Numbered from the stretch's first letter, positions 12,810 through 22,226 are shown. The stretch is DNA of 64,000 bases from Fodinibius sediminis (GCF_900182555.1 NZ_FXTH01000012.1:62001-126000); one strand, 5' to 3'. A program made the numbers and translations. Notes: a model not told the origin generated them from the sequence alone.

Positions 12810-13661
12810 TTATTCCTCGTACTTGTGAAGTAAAATTTTAAGCAGCTTTGTAAGCTCTGGCTTCATCTGGTTCCGCGGTGTTATAAAATCCAGGAACCCA
12901 TGTTCAAGCAGATACTCCGACCGCTGGAAGCCATCTGGCAGGTCGCGGCCGATTGTCTGGCGGATTACGCGTGGCCCCGCAAAACCTATCAGTGCCTCGG
13001 GCTCGGCGATGTTGAAATCACCCAGCATTGCAAAACTGGCCGTTACCCCTCCCGTGGTGGGATTCGTCATGACTGAAATGTAGGGGACCCCCTCTTCCTC
13101 CAGCTGGGCCAGCTTGGCCGATGTTTTGGCCATCTGCATCAGGCTCAGCACGCTTTCCATCATCCGTGCCCCGCCCGACTGTGAAATGATGATGAGAGGC
13201 ATCTTGTTTTCGCGGGCATGATCAATAGCCATCGCCAGCCGTTCGCCGACAACCGATCCCATGCTCCCGCCGATGAAATCAAAATCCATGCAGGCAATAA
13301 CTACATCCAGATCGTTCATCTTTCCGATGCCAACACGCACGGCGTCGGAGTGTCCTGTCTTTTCCTGGTATTCCTTTAACCGATCGGAATATTTTTTCCG
13401 ATCTTCAAAATTCAACGGATCGGCAGGCACAATCTCCTGTCCGATCTCGTCAAAAGTGCCGTCATCAAACAGAAATGAAAAATATTCCTCACTGCCGATG
13501 CGAAAATGATAACCGCTGAGTGGATCCACCCAAAGGTTGTCCTCAACCTCCCGGCGGTGCACCGTCTCGCCGGTCGTGGGCACTTTGATCCACACCCCTT
13601 CCGGCATTTCCTTGCGCTGATCAGTCTGTATATTTTTATCCTTTCGCTTAAACCAATCCAT
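12810..13661 (-). CDS. accD: Acetyl-CoA carboxylase carboxyltransferase beta subunit
   Basis: AccD pairs with AccA to transfer the carboxyl group from carboxybiotin to acetyl-CoA, the first step of fatty-acid synthesis. The crotonase-like core is clear: VVIACMDFDFIGGSMGSVVG, IISQSGGARMMES, NPTTGGVTASFAMLGD and GFAGPRVIRQTIG. The N-terminal region that normally forms a four-cysteine zinc ribbon is present in outline (WIKVPTTGETVHRREVEDN then WVDPLSGYHFRIG), but all four cysteines are replaced. From memory, Bacteroidetes AccD proteins share this loss, so it is not a sign of a pseudogene. The gene stands alone, downstream of tsaB. Confidence 0.95.
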   Translation of the reverse strand: MDWFKRKDKNIQTDQRKEMPEGVWIKVPTTGETVHRREVEDNLWVDPLSGYHFRIGSEEYFSFLFDDGTFDEIGQEIVPADPLNFEDRKKYSDRLKEYQEKTGHSDAVRVGIGKMNDLDVVIACMDFDFIGGSMGSVVGERLAMAIDHARENKMPLIIISQSGGARMMESVLSLMQMAKTSAKLAQLEEEGVPYISVMTNPTTGGVTASFAMLGDFNIAEPEALIGFAGPRVIRQTIGRDLPDGFQRSEYLLEHGFLDFITPRNQMKPELTKLLKILLHKYEE

Positions 13662-13969
13662 GAAAAATATTTTTGTTTAAATGGAACCCCAAAATAATGA
13701 TTCTCCGACGAAGCTAAAATCTTTTTATTGGCCGATGACGCCTCCACTCAAGCAGCAATAACAGGGCTTAGAGTGTATATAGTTCTATTTATTTTAATAC
13801 GAAACTATTCATCATCGAGACAAAAAGCCTTATCTGAAAGCATCCTTTGCACGCATTTGGGATATAAGCGCTCAGGAGGCCAACTTGCGGTGTCGTGCCG
13901 CAATGCCCGGCAGGTACCCGGAGCATTTCGCGATGGACATGACAGCCGAAGCTGCCAGCAGCTGCTAAT
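13662..13969. other. 308-base gap between tsaB and accD
   Basis: No credible gene is present. On the minus strand just after tsaB a short stem GGCAGC-TTCG-GCTGTC (13941-13956) could slow transcription, but it has no T run. The middle is GC-rich with several small inverted repeats. The last ~150 bases before accD are AT-rich and presumably hold its promoter, although no exact TAnnTTTG box is visible. Confidence 0.4.
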
Positions 13970-14632
13970 CTACCGGACCTGATTGGACGTATAGTACCGG
14001 GGATCGAAAGACTCGGGAGCAACCTGGCGATAGAAGCAAGTAACACCTTTCTGGTAAAGCCTGATCAACGATTGAGCTGTGATAGCTTCGGACCCATACG
14101 TATGGACCTTTTCCATGGCATCTTCACTGATGCGCCCCAATCCCGTTCCAATCAGCATGTCGCCCCTGCTGATCCTGTCTTCAAACGTTTCTATGGGGAT
14201 CACCTTCACATCATCCTCAGCTTTCAGCTCGGCGCCGGCCAGCTGAAACTGTTGATGATACACATGAACTCGTCGGGCATCGATAATGCAATGGATGGCT
14301 CCCCTCCGCTGATTTTCTTCCGTAACGGCCTTCATCGCAAAAGCGGCAAGGGTATTGACTCCGTAGAGGGGAACCTCGGTCTGAAAGAGCAGTCCTTTAA
14401 CGGCGCTGGCACCGATGCGAAGCCCGGTGTAAGATCCCGGCCCCTCGCTTATCAGCATGGCAGAAAGGTCCTGCAGTCGGAACTGGTGTTCCTCCATCAG
14501 TTCTTCAATAAAAAGAAAGAGCTGCTCAGAATGAGCGCCCCGCTTTTCAATCCTTTTTTCAAATAGTTTGCCCCTCTCATTACAGAAAGCGACCGAACAT
14601 ACGTTTGTTGCCGTTTCAATAGCCAGTAGCAT
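13970..14632 (-). CDS. tsaB: tRNA threonylcarbamoyladenosine biosynthesis protein TsaB
   Basis: TsaB is the inactive kinase-fold partner of TsaD in the complex that makes t6A at position 37 of ANN-decoding tRNAs. The N-terminal MLLAIETATNVCSVAF and the segment MLISEGPGSYTGLRIGASAV are the usual family marks, and residues 96-105 (LYGVNTLAAF) follow as expected. The length of 220 is normal. It sits 28 bases after the DUF3857 gene on the same strand, probably in one transcript. Confidence 0.93.
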   Translation of the reverse strand: MLLAIETATNVCSVAFCNERGKLFEKRIEKRGAHSEQLFLFIEELMEEHQFRLQDLSAMLISEGPGSYTGLRIGASAVKGLLFQTEVPLYGVNTLAAFAMKAVTEENQRRGAIHCIIDARRVHVYHQQFQLAGAELKAEDDVKVIPIETFEDRISRGDMLIGTGLGRISEDAMEKVHTYGSEAITAQSLIRLYQKGVTCFYRQVAPESFDPRYYTSNQVR

Positions 14633-14660
14633 GCAAGAACCGATTAGAAGTTACCATTGG

Positions 14661-16631
14661 TCAGCGTTCAATCATCCAGTAGCTGTTGCTGAGCTCCACC
14701 CAGCGTTCATAAAGCGCATACAGCTGTTCGAACTGGTCCACTGCGAAATTCTGCCGTTCAATATCAATTTTATAATCATAGCTGAGGGTTCCCCGCTCCA
14801 CCGCATAAGATTCTTGGAAATGCGCTCCCGGGAAATTAAGCTCATTACCCTGCGTGGTGTTTTCTGCCTCAAAGCCGCGCGGCAGTTCAATATTATAGTG
14901 TACCTCCAGCTGCTCGGGGGCTGTAAGGGTAATCGGCAGGTCCCGGCTGGTATCCTTGAACGGATTTTCCCGCTGGTATCCTACCACCATGGGACGGAAC
15001 CGGAGCCCATCGGTAAAGCTGGCAGCATAGTTCTCAATTTCAAATTGTCCCCTCACTTCTACCGGACCGGAATAACTCTCAAACTCACGAATCGTCACAT
15101 CATTCAGGCGTATTTGCCCATAACCGTCGAATAAAGTGCGGCGAAGCACCTCGGCATCCGAGCGGCCGTTGGCTTTCTGCTGCCTGATAAGCTGGGCGGG
15201 ATAACCGCGCTGAAAGGACACTACCTCGCCGCGCAAAGTGCCGTCTGCCTGTAACTGTCCATCGACCTGTACCTGGATATCCACCCGGCTGTTTTCGGCC
15301 CGCATTGGTATCCAGGTGAAGGAGTCCTCGCGCAGCAGCAGGCCCTCCCCGTTGTTGATTTCCACCGGGAGCAGGTTGGGCTGACTATACGCAAAGCTAG
15401 CATCCATAAGATACGTCTGGCCTTCTATCTTGCTCTGAACGGCAAGGGCGTTAAACTGGTAAAAAGAAGGGAAATCCCGGTTAATCCTGCCCGACGACCG
15501 CGTAGAAGTCAACAGCGGATGAGCCTCGATCCCAGCCCCGCGAAGCATCGCCAGCAGCGTCTGGTTGATGGCGGCCTGATCCACCGCCTGGCCGGAGAGC
15601 ACTTCCGTATCAGACCGGCTGCTGTAGGGGGCATATGACCCCGAAAACCGGGCCTGGTCATTTACAAAACTAAAAATACGATCCTGAATTTGTTGCGGAG
15701 CCTCCCCGGGATGGGCCGATGCAATGGAATCGCCCAGCGCCCGGGCCCGCCCGTAGTCCCTGATCTCGGTGAGGGGATTCGTGTTGCGACGCAGCTTGGC
15801 CACCACAACCGCCCAGCTGATATCCAGCTGCTGGCGCGGCAGTCCAAAGGCTTTCAGGATAAACTTGATTTTCCCCCGGTAATCATCCAGCGATGATATA
15901 TACGCCTCCTCCTGCACCGGCGGGATATCCCGGGCTACCCACCGCTCGGTGACCACCGGCTCCGGCCGGGGCAGCGTAAAAATCTTGGGCACCGAACTGG
16001 TATCCCGGTAGGCAAACGTATGCTGGAGCGGCCCGTCAAAATTCTCAACCACGCCCTCGTAGCGAAGGTACTGGGGATAGGTTATGCTTACCCTGGCATG
16101 GGCGGTAGGTACCCGCTGGTTGAGGTAGAAGTCCGGCAGCTCCTCAATGTAGCGGCGGCTGATCACATAGCGGTATTCCAGCACCGCCCCGTCGCGGACT
16201 GCCGGCATCTCAAATTCCTTCACCTTGTACCGCCCGTTGATATCGATGGTCTTGATGGTCTCCGGATCAAGGGATACTTCCTTGCCGGAAGGCAGGTGGG
16301 TGAGCCCCCGGAGGCCTGAAATCTGCTCCATATTTTCATCATAATAATAGGGAATAGTTACCATGGAAGCTTCCCGTGCCGAGGCATCAAAGACCTTTAA
16401 CCGCATGTGATGTTCGAGGACGGCGATGATATTGCCATTCGTCTGCCGGAAAGAAACATCCACCTCCTTGTTGGTAATGAGATAAGGAGCCGCTGAATCC
16501 CCCGACGGGGCCGGCATCCGGAACAGCGAATCTGGAATAATACCGAATTGGGTATCCGTTCCGTCCTGGGCACCGGCCATCCCCGTGCCCAGGATGCATA
16601 AGAATGTCAGAAACGTGAAGAAATGACGCAA
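14661..16631 (-). CDS. Exported DUF3857 / transglutaminase-like protein with lost catalytic residues
   Basis: This 656-residue protein has a signal peptide (residues 1-21, LCILGTGMAGAQ). Residues ~50-210 match the DUF3857 beta-domain. A transglutaminase-like core follows at ~300-440. In active relatives that core reads roughly GDCKDKA...FNHV...DAT. Here the corresponding positions read LSGQAVDQAAINQTLLAMLR, YQFNALAV and YLMDASF, so the Cys and His are gone and only the Asp remains. The remaining C-terminus is beta-rich. It is therefore probably a binding or structural protein in the periplasm rather than an enzyme. It is the first gene of a pair with tsaB. Confidence 0.85.
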   Translation of the reverse strand: MRHFFTFLTFLCILGTGMAGAQDGTDTQFGIIPDSLFRMPAPSGDSAAPYLITNKEVDVSFRQTNGNIIAVLEHHMRLKVFDASAREASMVTIPYYYDENMEQISGLRGLTHLPSGKEVSLDPETIKTIDINGRYKVKEFEMPAVRDGAVLEYRYVISRRYIEELPDFYLNQRVPTAHARVSITYPQYLRYEGVVENFDGPLQHTFAYRDTSSVPKIFTLPRPEPVVTERWVARDIPPVQEEAYISSLDDYRGKIKFILKAFGLPRQQLDISWAVVVAKLRRNTNPLTEIRDYGRARALGDSIASAHPGEAPQQIQDRIFSFVNDQARFSGSYAPYSSRSDTEVLSGQAVDQAAINQTLLAMLRGAGIEAHPLLTSTRSSGRINRDFPSFYQFNALAVQSKIEGQTYLMDASFAYSQPNLLPVEINNGEGLLLREDSFTWIPMRAENSRVDIQVQVDGQLQADGTLRGEVVSFQRGYPAQLIRQQKANGRSDAEVLRRTLFDGYGQIRLNDVTIREFESYSGPVEVRGQFEIENYAASFTDGLRFRPMVVGYQRENPFKDTSRDLPITLTAPEQLEVHYNIELPRGFEAENTTQGNELNFPGAHFQESYAVERGTLSYDYKIDIERQNFAVDQFEQLYALYERWVELSNSYWMIER

Positions 16632-16693
16632 AAGCGGAGGCTCAAATTAGAGTTAGATGATCATAACGCTCAAACCGCTTATTCATTCTGTGG

Positions 16694-17989
16694 CTATATC
16701 TCGTTTATAACAAAACGGCTTTTATTATAGATGCCTTCAGCCCTTCCCGTCATTTCCTGTCCGAGGTACGGAGAGTTCGTCGATTTCGAACGAACCTTCT
16801 GCTCGTCAAAGGTCCAGGTTTCATCCGTATTAAAGAGTGTCAGATTGGCTTTTGCCCCCTTCTTGATTTCCGGAATATCCAGGTTCAGAATCCTGCGCGG
16901 GCTTGTCACAAACTTCTCAAGCAACTTCGGCAGCTCCAGGATTCCCGCCGACAGCAGCCGGTGCACGCTCACGCTCCAGGCGGTCTCCAGGCCGATAATT
17001 CCGTTGGGAGCATAGATAAATTCGACCTCCTTCTCTTCGATCGCATGCGGGGCATGGTCGGTACAAATGGCATCTATGGTACCGTCCGCCAATCCCTCGA
17101 TCATCGCGTTCACATCCTCCCGGGAGCGCAGCGGCGGATGCATTTTTACATTGGTGTCAAAATCGCGCTTTTCTATCTCCTCATCCGTCAAATCGAAGTG
17201 GTGGGGACAGACTTCCGTAGTCACATTGATGCCGTCCGCTTTTGCCCGCCGCACCAATTCCACCGCCCGGGCCGTACTGATATGAGCTACATGCACATGT
17301 CCCCCTGTAAACTCCGCCAGCAGGATATCCCGTGCAATCATCGTCTCTTCGGCAATGCCGGGCGTGCCGTCAATCCCCAGCCGTGCCGACACTTTTCCCT
17401 CGTGCATGTGACCCGGACGGGAAAGCTTTAAATCCTCCTCGTGATTGATGATGGGCATCTCCAGCATCGAAGAATATTCCAGGGCCACGCGCATCAGCTG
17501 GGAATTATACACCGGGTCACCGTCGTCGCTGAAGGCCACGGCCCCGCCCTCTTTCATGTCAGCCATCTCCGCGATGGAGATTCCTTTCCGTTCTTTAGAT
17601 ACACAGCCGATAGGATGCACGTCCACCGGAAGATCGCTGGCCCTGTTGCGGATGAACTCCACCACATCGCGCGAATCGATGGCCGGCTGGGTATTAGGCA
17701 TGCAGGCCACCTCTGTAAAACCACCGAAGGCAGCAGCGGCACAGCCCGTCTCAATCGTTTCCTTATGCTCAAAGCCCGGCTCCCGCAGGTGCACATGCAT
17801 ATCCATCCATCCGCCGGAGACATATGCTCCGTCCGCATCGTGGACCGACTCATCCCCGGCGGCTTCCAAATCCGTTCCTATTTCAGCGATATTGCCATCG
17901 GCAATGCGAAGATCCAGCTGCCGGCTGCCGTCGAAATCAGCCCCGACCGGCTTCACGTTCTTAAGTAGTAAATTAGGTGTGTAACTCAT
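16694..17989 (-). CDS. pyrC: Dihydroorotase
   Basis: This amidohydrolase cyclises carbamoyl-aspartate to dihydroorotate in pyrimidine synthesis. The metal-binding strand DMHVHLREPGFEHKE, the loop CMPNTQPAID, the later histidines in INHEEDLKL and VHVAHISTARA, and the aspartate in CTDHAPHAIEEK are all present, so the enzyme should be active. The length of 431 residues fits the class I (PyrC2/AllB-like) type. The gene ends 62 bases before the DUF3857 gene and diverges from xseA. Confidence 0.95.
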   Translation of the reverse strand: MSYTPNLLLKNVKPVGADFDGSRQLDLRIADGNIAEIGTDLEAAGDESVHDADGAYVSGGWMDMHVHLREPGFEHKETIETGCAAAAFGGFTEVACMPNTQPAIDSRDVVEFIRNRASDLPVDVHPIGCVSKERKGISIAEMADMKEGGAVAFSDDGDPVYNSQLMRVALEYSSMLEMPIINHEEDLKLSRPGHMHEGKVSARLGIDGTPGIAEETMIARDILLAEFTGGHVHVAHISTARAVELVRRAKADGINVTTEVCPHHFDLTDEEIEKRDFDTNVKMHPPLRSREDVNAMIEGLADGTIDAICTDHAPHAIEEKEVEFIYAPNGIIGLETAWSVSVHRLLSAGILELPKLLEKFVTSPRRILNLDIPEIKKGAKANLTLFNTDETWTFDEQKVRSKSTNSPYLGQEMTGRAEGIYNKSRFVINEI

Positions 17990-18162
17990 ACAAACTTTCC
18001 GTTATTTTTGATGATGCTTAATATACAAAAACCAGCGGGCTGATGAAGCTGATTTCCCGATTTTGCCCAGCCCCCGCAAACAGTCGGTTCTTACTGCTGT
18101 TTGCGAGCGGGATCAGCCTGCCTGCCAACACTGTCAATGAAAACTGTTAACCAAACCCTGCC

Positions 18163-19362
18163 ATGCCGCAACCGGACCTTTTTGCCTCCTCCACGCTGAC
18201 CGTCTCCGAGCTCACCGAAGATATCAAACTCCTTCTGGAAGGCAACTTCCCGGACGTCAAAGTGGAAGGCGAAGTCAGCAATGCCTCCACCAGCCGAAGC
18301 GGTCATACCTACTTTACCCTCAAAGATGAAGATGCCCAGCTCTCCTGTGTGATCTGGAGCGGCATCAACCGCCGCCTGGATATTGACCTCACTGACGGCC
18401 AGCATATCATAGCCGGCGGAGATATCCAGGTCTATCCACCACACGGCAAATACCAGCTGATCGTCCGTTCCGTGGAGCAGGCCGGGGTGGGAGCCCTCCA
18501 GAAAGCCTTTGAAAAGCTTAAGGCCCGGCTCAAAAAAGAAGGACTTTTCGAAGAACACCACAAGAAACCGCTCCCCCGGTTCCCCTTCAGGATCGGAGTC
18601 GTTACCTCCGCTACCGGAGCCGCCTTTCACGATATACGCGATACCCTGGAGCGCCGCTGGCCGGCGGCTACGGTCTACCTCCACCACGCCAGCGTGCAGG
18701 GGGCCAACGCTGCCCCCGAACTGGTCAGGGCTATTAACTGGTTTTCGTCCCGTCAAGATGTGGACCTGCTGATCGTGGGACGCGGCGGCGGGTCGCTGGA
18801 GGACCTCTGGCCCTTTAATGAAGAAGCCGTGGCCCGGGCCCTCTTCAACTGCCGGGTTCCAACCATCAGCGCTGTAGGGCACGAGGTGGATTTCAGCATC
18901 TCCGATTTTGTGGCTGACGCCCGGGCGGCCACACCCACCCAGGCTGCCATTCTCGCCACGCCGGATATCAACGAAGTGCGCATGTATGCCGATGACCTGT
19001 CCAACCGCCTGCACTCGTCGGTGGAAGACCGCCTGACCAATTACAAAGAGCACGTCCGCCAGCTCGTCCAGTCGCATGCCCTGCAGGTAGTACGGCAGAA
19101 AGTCACCGGGTTTCACGAGCGGGTCAGCGGGCTGCAGCATCGGCTGCAGCATCAGCAACAGGTGATGATCATGCAGAAAAGAGAGGTCCTCAGTGAGCTG
19201 CGTCACCGGCTCGCAATTCGCAATCCCAACGCAGCCCTGGAACAGGGCTACAGCCGCATCCGCCAGGAGGGGAAGTGGATTAAATCCTTCAAGGCCTTCA
19301 ACAAGAAGAAGGCTGCAACCATCGAATGGAAGGACGGGAAAGCAGAACTGAATGACAAATAA
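18163..19362 (+). CDS. xseA: Exodeoxyribonuclease VII large subunit
   Basis: XseA is the catalytic subunit of exonuclease VII, which degrades single-stranded DNA. The N-terminal OB fold (residues ~8-105) includes VEGEVSNASTSRSGHTYFTL and CVIWSGINRRL. The catalytic region contains VVTSATGAAFHDI, GRGGGSLEDLWPFNEEAVAR and SAVGHEVDFSISDFVADARA followed by TPTQAA. A coiled-coil tail and the NPNAALEQGYSRI end are as expected. The length of 399 is slightly short but normal. No xseB small-subunit gene follows; instead the repeat mosaic begins directly after the stop. Confidence 0.95.
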   Translation: MPQPDLFASSTLTVSELTEDIKLLLEGNFPDVKVEGEVSNASTSRSGHTYFTLKDEDAQLSCVIWSGINRRLDIDLTDGQHIIAGGDIQVYPPHGKYQLIVRSVEQAGVGALQKAFEKLKARLKKEGLFEEHHKKPLPRFPFRIGVVTSATGAAFHDIRDTLERRWPAATVYLHHASVQGANAAPELVRAINWFSSRQDVDLLIVGRGGGSLEDLWPFNEEAVARALFNCRVPTISAVGHEVDFSISDFVADARAATPTQAAILATPDINEVRMYADDLSNRLHSSVEDRLTNYKEHVRQLVQSHALQVVRQKVTGFHERVSGLQHRLQHQQQVMIMQKREVLSELRHRLAIRNPNAALEQGYSRIRQEGKWIKSFKAFNKKKAATIEWKDGKAELNDK

Positions 19363-19500
19363 CGATTGCTCCCGGCGTTGCTTTGCACCAGCAGCCGGCT
19401 ACATTCTTCCCTTTTTGGCGAAAAAACGGACGATTTCAGCAAGCTGATAAATTTTCTGTTGCCTTTTCTTCTAATTGAAACTAATCCTTTTTTTATATGG

Positions 19501-19906
19501 CACCTTTTGAATGGTCAAAAGGTGCGTAAAAACCACCGGCTGAACCTGCTTCGGCGTACGGGATCGCTCGCTGCGGAAATAAATGAAGATGTTGGTTTTT
19601 CTGTAGCTCCAACACCCCTTCTGCTCCGGAACACTTACTGCTTTTACCACCGCTTTCCCCATTTATTTCGTTATCGCAGCTCCCGTTCCCTTTTCACGCC
19701 TCACCAGCCAAGGCCGGCTATTTGGGAAGCTTTGATCCATAACCTTTTGATCTTAACACAAAGTGCCCGAATAGTAGAAGATTTCTCACTGCACTGCGTT
19801 TCGTTCGAAATGACGAGGATGCTGGATTGATGCGGGTAGCCTTACAAGGGTGACCATTTTTCACCTGCCCCCCATCGTCATCTCGACCGGCAGGGAGAGA
19901 TCTTCT
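19501..19906 (+). repeat. AB composite repeat, copy 1 (complete)
   Basis: The A part (19501-19726) begins with a 10-bp stem CACCTTTTGA / TCAAAAGGTG around an ATGG loop. It contains a second imperfect inverted pair (CTGCGGAAATAAATG and CATTTATTTCGTTATCGCAG) and ends in GCCGGCT-TTTGGG. A conserved 49-base spacer leads to the B part (19776-19906), whose ends AGAAGATTTCTCAC...GAAATGACG and CGTCATCTCGACCGG...AGATCTTCT are long imperfect inverted arms. Confidence 0.85.
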
Positions 19907-19924
19907 ATTCTCAAGGCTGAGAGC

Positions 19925-20104
19925 CCAAATAACAGGAAATTCCTTGCTAGGGCTTGAAATGAACTATGTTTAAAATCAACCAACCGACACTTTTTTTGGT
20001 CCAGCTTGCTGACCCCGGCTTGTACAGGGTTTGGTGACAAAAATGGACAACTAAAAACGTTTTTCGGTTTCCCTAAACACATACCTAAAACAATTTCTTT
20101 TTTA
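19925..20104 (+). repeat. D repeat, copy 1
   Basis: About 180 bases from CAAATAACAGGAAATTCCTT to CCTAAAACAATTTC. They recur almost unchanged at 22046-22220 and in shortened form at 36620-36735. A piece of it (the CCCCGGCTTGTAC segment and the GACAAAAAATGGAC segment) occurs inverted near 35860-35910. Confidence 0.8.
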
Positions 20105-20111
20105 TATATAA

Positions 20112-20519
20112 CCACTTTTGGATGGCCAAAAGTGGAGCAAAAACCACCGGCTGAACCTGCTTCGGCGCACGGGATCGCTCGCTGTGGAAATAAATGAAGA
20201 TGTTGTTTTTCCTATAGTCCCAACATACTTATTGCTCCGGATCACTCGCTGCCTTTGCCCCTGCTTTCCCCATTTATTTCGTTATCGCAGCTCCCGCTCC
20301 CTTTTCACGCCTCACCAGCCAAGGCCGGCTGTTTGGGAAGCTTTGATCCATAACCTTTTGATCTTAACACAGGGTGCCCGCACAATAGAAGATTTCTCAC
20401 TCCACTGTGTTCCGTTCGAAATGACGAGGATGCTGGATTGATGCGGGTAGCCTTACAAAGAATTACTCTTTCTTTACCTGCCCCTCATCGTCATCTCGAC
20501 CGGCAGGGAGAGATCTTCT
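20112..20519 (+). repeat. AB composite repeat, copy 2 (complete)
   Basis: Same structure as copy 1, but the head hairpin is the other version, CCACTTTTGG / CCAAAAGTGG, in which both arms have changed together. The A part is 20112-20337 and the B part 20387-20519, again with a 49-base spacer. Confidence 0.85.
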
Positions 20520-20631
20520 ATTCTTCAGGCTAAGTGCCCAGATAGTAGAAACTATCTCAGCCGGCAATTTTTTTGGTCCAGCTTGCCTGGTACCGATCCT
20601 TCGGGATTTCTTCGTTGAAAAAAGGAATAAA

Positions 20632-20725
20632 TATTTAACTCCTCGGTGCTGATGACTATTATCAACGCTGATTCAAGCCTCCGCCAGCCCCTCGTCAAAC
20701 AGAAATTCTTCTGGTTGGGTTTTGT
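20632..20725 (+). repeat. F repeat, copy 1
   Basis: A segment containing ATTTAACTCCTCGGTGCTGA and AGCCCCTCGTCAAACAGAAA is repeated at 25968-26062 with few differences. It has no coding appearance. Confidence 0.7.
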
Positions 20726-20781
20726 CACATGCAAAAAAAGAGCACTCTCTAAAAAAATCTAAATTAATTCTTTTTATATAG

Positions 20782-20838
20782 CACCTTTTGAATGGCCAAA
20801 AGGTGCGTAAAAACCACCGGCTGTACCTGCTTCGGCGT
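20782..20838 (+). repeat. AB repeat head, truncated
   Basis: Only the A-part head hairpin (CACCTTTTGA / CCAAAAGGTG) and the following ACCACCGGCTGTACCTGCTT remain. The copy then switches into the G segment at GCTTGCACCATGACC (20848-20935). That segment recurs at 26507-26590. Confidence 0.7.
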
Positions 20839-21068
20839 CCGGAAAAGCTTGCACCATGACCTTCAACATTCAACACATAACCTGCAACAGAACGAACTCC
20901 AGGTGGGGCTTATCACTTTCATTAAAGAATAATAAATACCCCGGCCTGCTTAACTGCAGGCACGACACACGACATGGGATGTTGGGAATGGAGCTTTGAA
21001 CATCTTATGTTATAAGAAGATACAAAACGGACGTCGGCAAGGATCTTCAACCACCTAGGCCCAACTTT

Positions 21069-21548
21069 ATGTTTGACCAATATCGCATACAGATTGATTA
21101 CAAACCCCGCCAGCAGCAATTCCTGAATGCCCTGCTGGCACTGGGCACCGGTGTGCTTACCCTCATCTATCCCAACTTTCTGTATCTCATCGCCGCGGGT
21201 TACCTGGTGGCCCTGGGACTGCTGTTCATGGCTTTTAGACTGCCTTCCGTCCTTTCAGCCATCCCCATCGTCACCGGCGTGATTATCTTCATTTTCCCCG
21301 AACTTATTCCCATCACCTTTGCAGCTTTTCTCGGCCTGTTTGGATTCCTGCTCCTGTTCGGCTTCCAGTTTTCCATCGTCGGTGTGCTCACGCTAATCAT
21401 TGCCGCACTCATTCTTATGAACCCGGATTCAGTAGCCTATCTGATTGCCACTTTCCTCCTCGTCTACGCCGTTTCCAACCTGATCCGCTTCTACCGCAAC
21501 TGGAAAAAAAGCGGCCCCTCCACCGGCGATCAGGTGAGCATTCAGTGA
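21069..21548 (+). CDS. DUF308/HdeD-like membrane protein
   Basis: This 159-residue integral membrane protein has about six short hydrophobic helices arranged as three hairpins (FLNALLALGTGVLTLIYPNF, LIAAGYLVALGLLFMAF, LLLFGFQFSIVGVLTLIIAA). The pattern and the ALGTGVLTLIYP / ALILMNPDSVAYLIATFLLV repeats match the DUF308 family, which includes the acid-resistance protein HdeD. Its molecular role is unknown. It stands alone between two repeat mosaics on the same strand as its neighbours. Confidence 0.8.
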   Translation: MFDQYRIQIDYKPRQQQFLNALLALGTGVLTLIYPNFLYLIAAGYLVALGLLFMAFRLPSVLSAIPIVTGVIIFIFPELIPITFAAFLGLFGFLLLFGFQFSIVGVLTLIIAALILMNPDSVAYLIATFLLVYAVSNLIRFYRNWKKSGPSTGDQVSIQ

Positions 21549-21618
21549 GGGTGCACGGGTAAAACAGTTATCCGGGGCTGTCTTTTCTTCTAATTGAAAT
21601 CTATTCTTTTCATACAGC

Positions 21619-22026
21619 ACCTTTTGGATGGTCAAAAGTGGAGCAAAAACCACCGCCTGAACCTGCTTCGGCGTACGGGATCGCTCGCTGCGGAAATAAA
21701 TGCAGATGTCGTTTTTTCTGTAGCTCCAACGCACCTACTACTCCGGATCACTCACTGCTTTTACCACTGCTTTCCCCATTTATTTCGTTATCGCAACTCC
21801 CGCTCCCTTTTCACGCCTCACCAGCCAAGGCCGGCTGTTTGGGGTAACCTTAATTCACATCATTTTATTTTCAAGGCTGAGTGCCCGCACAGTAAAAGAT
21901 TTCTCACTCCACTGCGTTCCGTTCGAAATGACGGGGGTGCTGGATTGATGCGGGTAGCCTTACCAAGGATTACTCTTTCTTTACCTGCCCCACAGAGTCA
22001 TCTCGACCGGCAGGGAGAGAGCTTCT
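21619..22026 (+). repeat. AB composite repeat, copy 3 (complete)
   Basis: The A part is 21619-21844 and the B part 21896-22026. The head is a mixed form with CACCTTTTGG on the left and TCAAAAGTGG on the right. The stem is thus partly mismatched, as if two versions had recombined. A D repeat and another A part follow, repeating the order seen at 19.5-20.3 kb. Confidence 0.82.
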
Positions 22027-22045
22027 ATTCTCAAGGCTGAGTCCC

Positions 22046-22220
22046 CAAATAGCAGGAAATTCCTTGCAAGGCTTGAAATGAACTGTGTTTAAAATCGACC
22101 AACGGATACTTTATTGGTCCAGCTTGCTGGCCCCGGCTTATACGGAGTTTGGTGACAAAAATGGACAACTAAGAACGTTTTTCGGTTTCCCTAAACACAT
22201 ACCTAAAACAATTTCTTCTT
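22046..22220 (+). repeat. D repeat, copy 2
   Basis: Near-identical to 19925-20104, including GACAAAAATGGACAACTAA and TTTTTCGGTTTCCCTAAACA. It lies in the same position between an AB element and the next A head. Confidence 0.8.
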
Positions 22221-22226
22221 TATATA

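Larger units (their letters stand above)
19363..21068. repeat. Non-coding repeat mosaic 1
   Basis: These 1.7 kb between xseA and the DUF308 gene contain no credible gene. They are assembled from repeat families that recur at 21.5-22.5, 24.9-26.6 and 35.7-36.8 kb. The order is composite AB element, D element, second AB element, an F segment (20632-20725), a truncated A head (20782-20838) and a G segment (20848-20935). Open frames seen here are by-products of the repeats. Confidence 0.85.

Noticed and set aside
12810-13661. accD as a pseudogene because of missing zinc cysteines
   Set aside because: The frame is intact, catalytic segments are conserved, and the same cysteine loss is known to me in Bacteroidetes AccD.
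13960-13982. CAGGTCCGG...AGCAGC on the minus strand resembling the tip of SRP RNA
   Set aside because: The CAGGTCCGG part is the coding end of tsaB, the GGAAGGAAGCAGCC core is missing, and no closing stem surrounds it.
18091-19206. 371-codon open frame antisense to xseA
   Set aside because: It lies entirely opposite a well-recognised gene in GC-biased codons, shows no domain, and has low-complexity composition typical of antisense frames.
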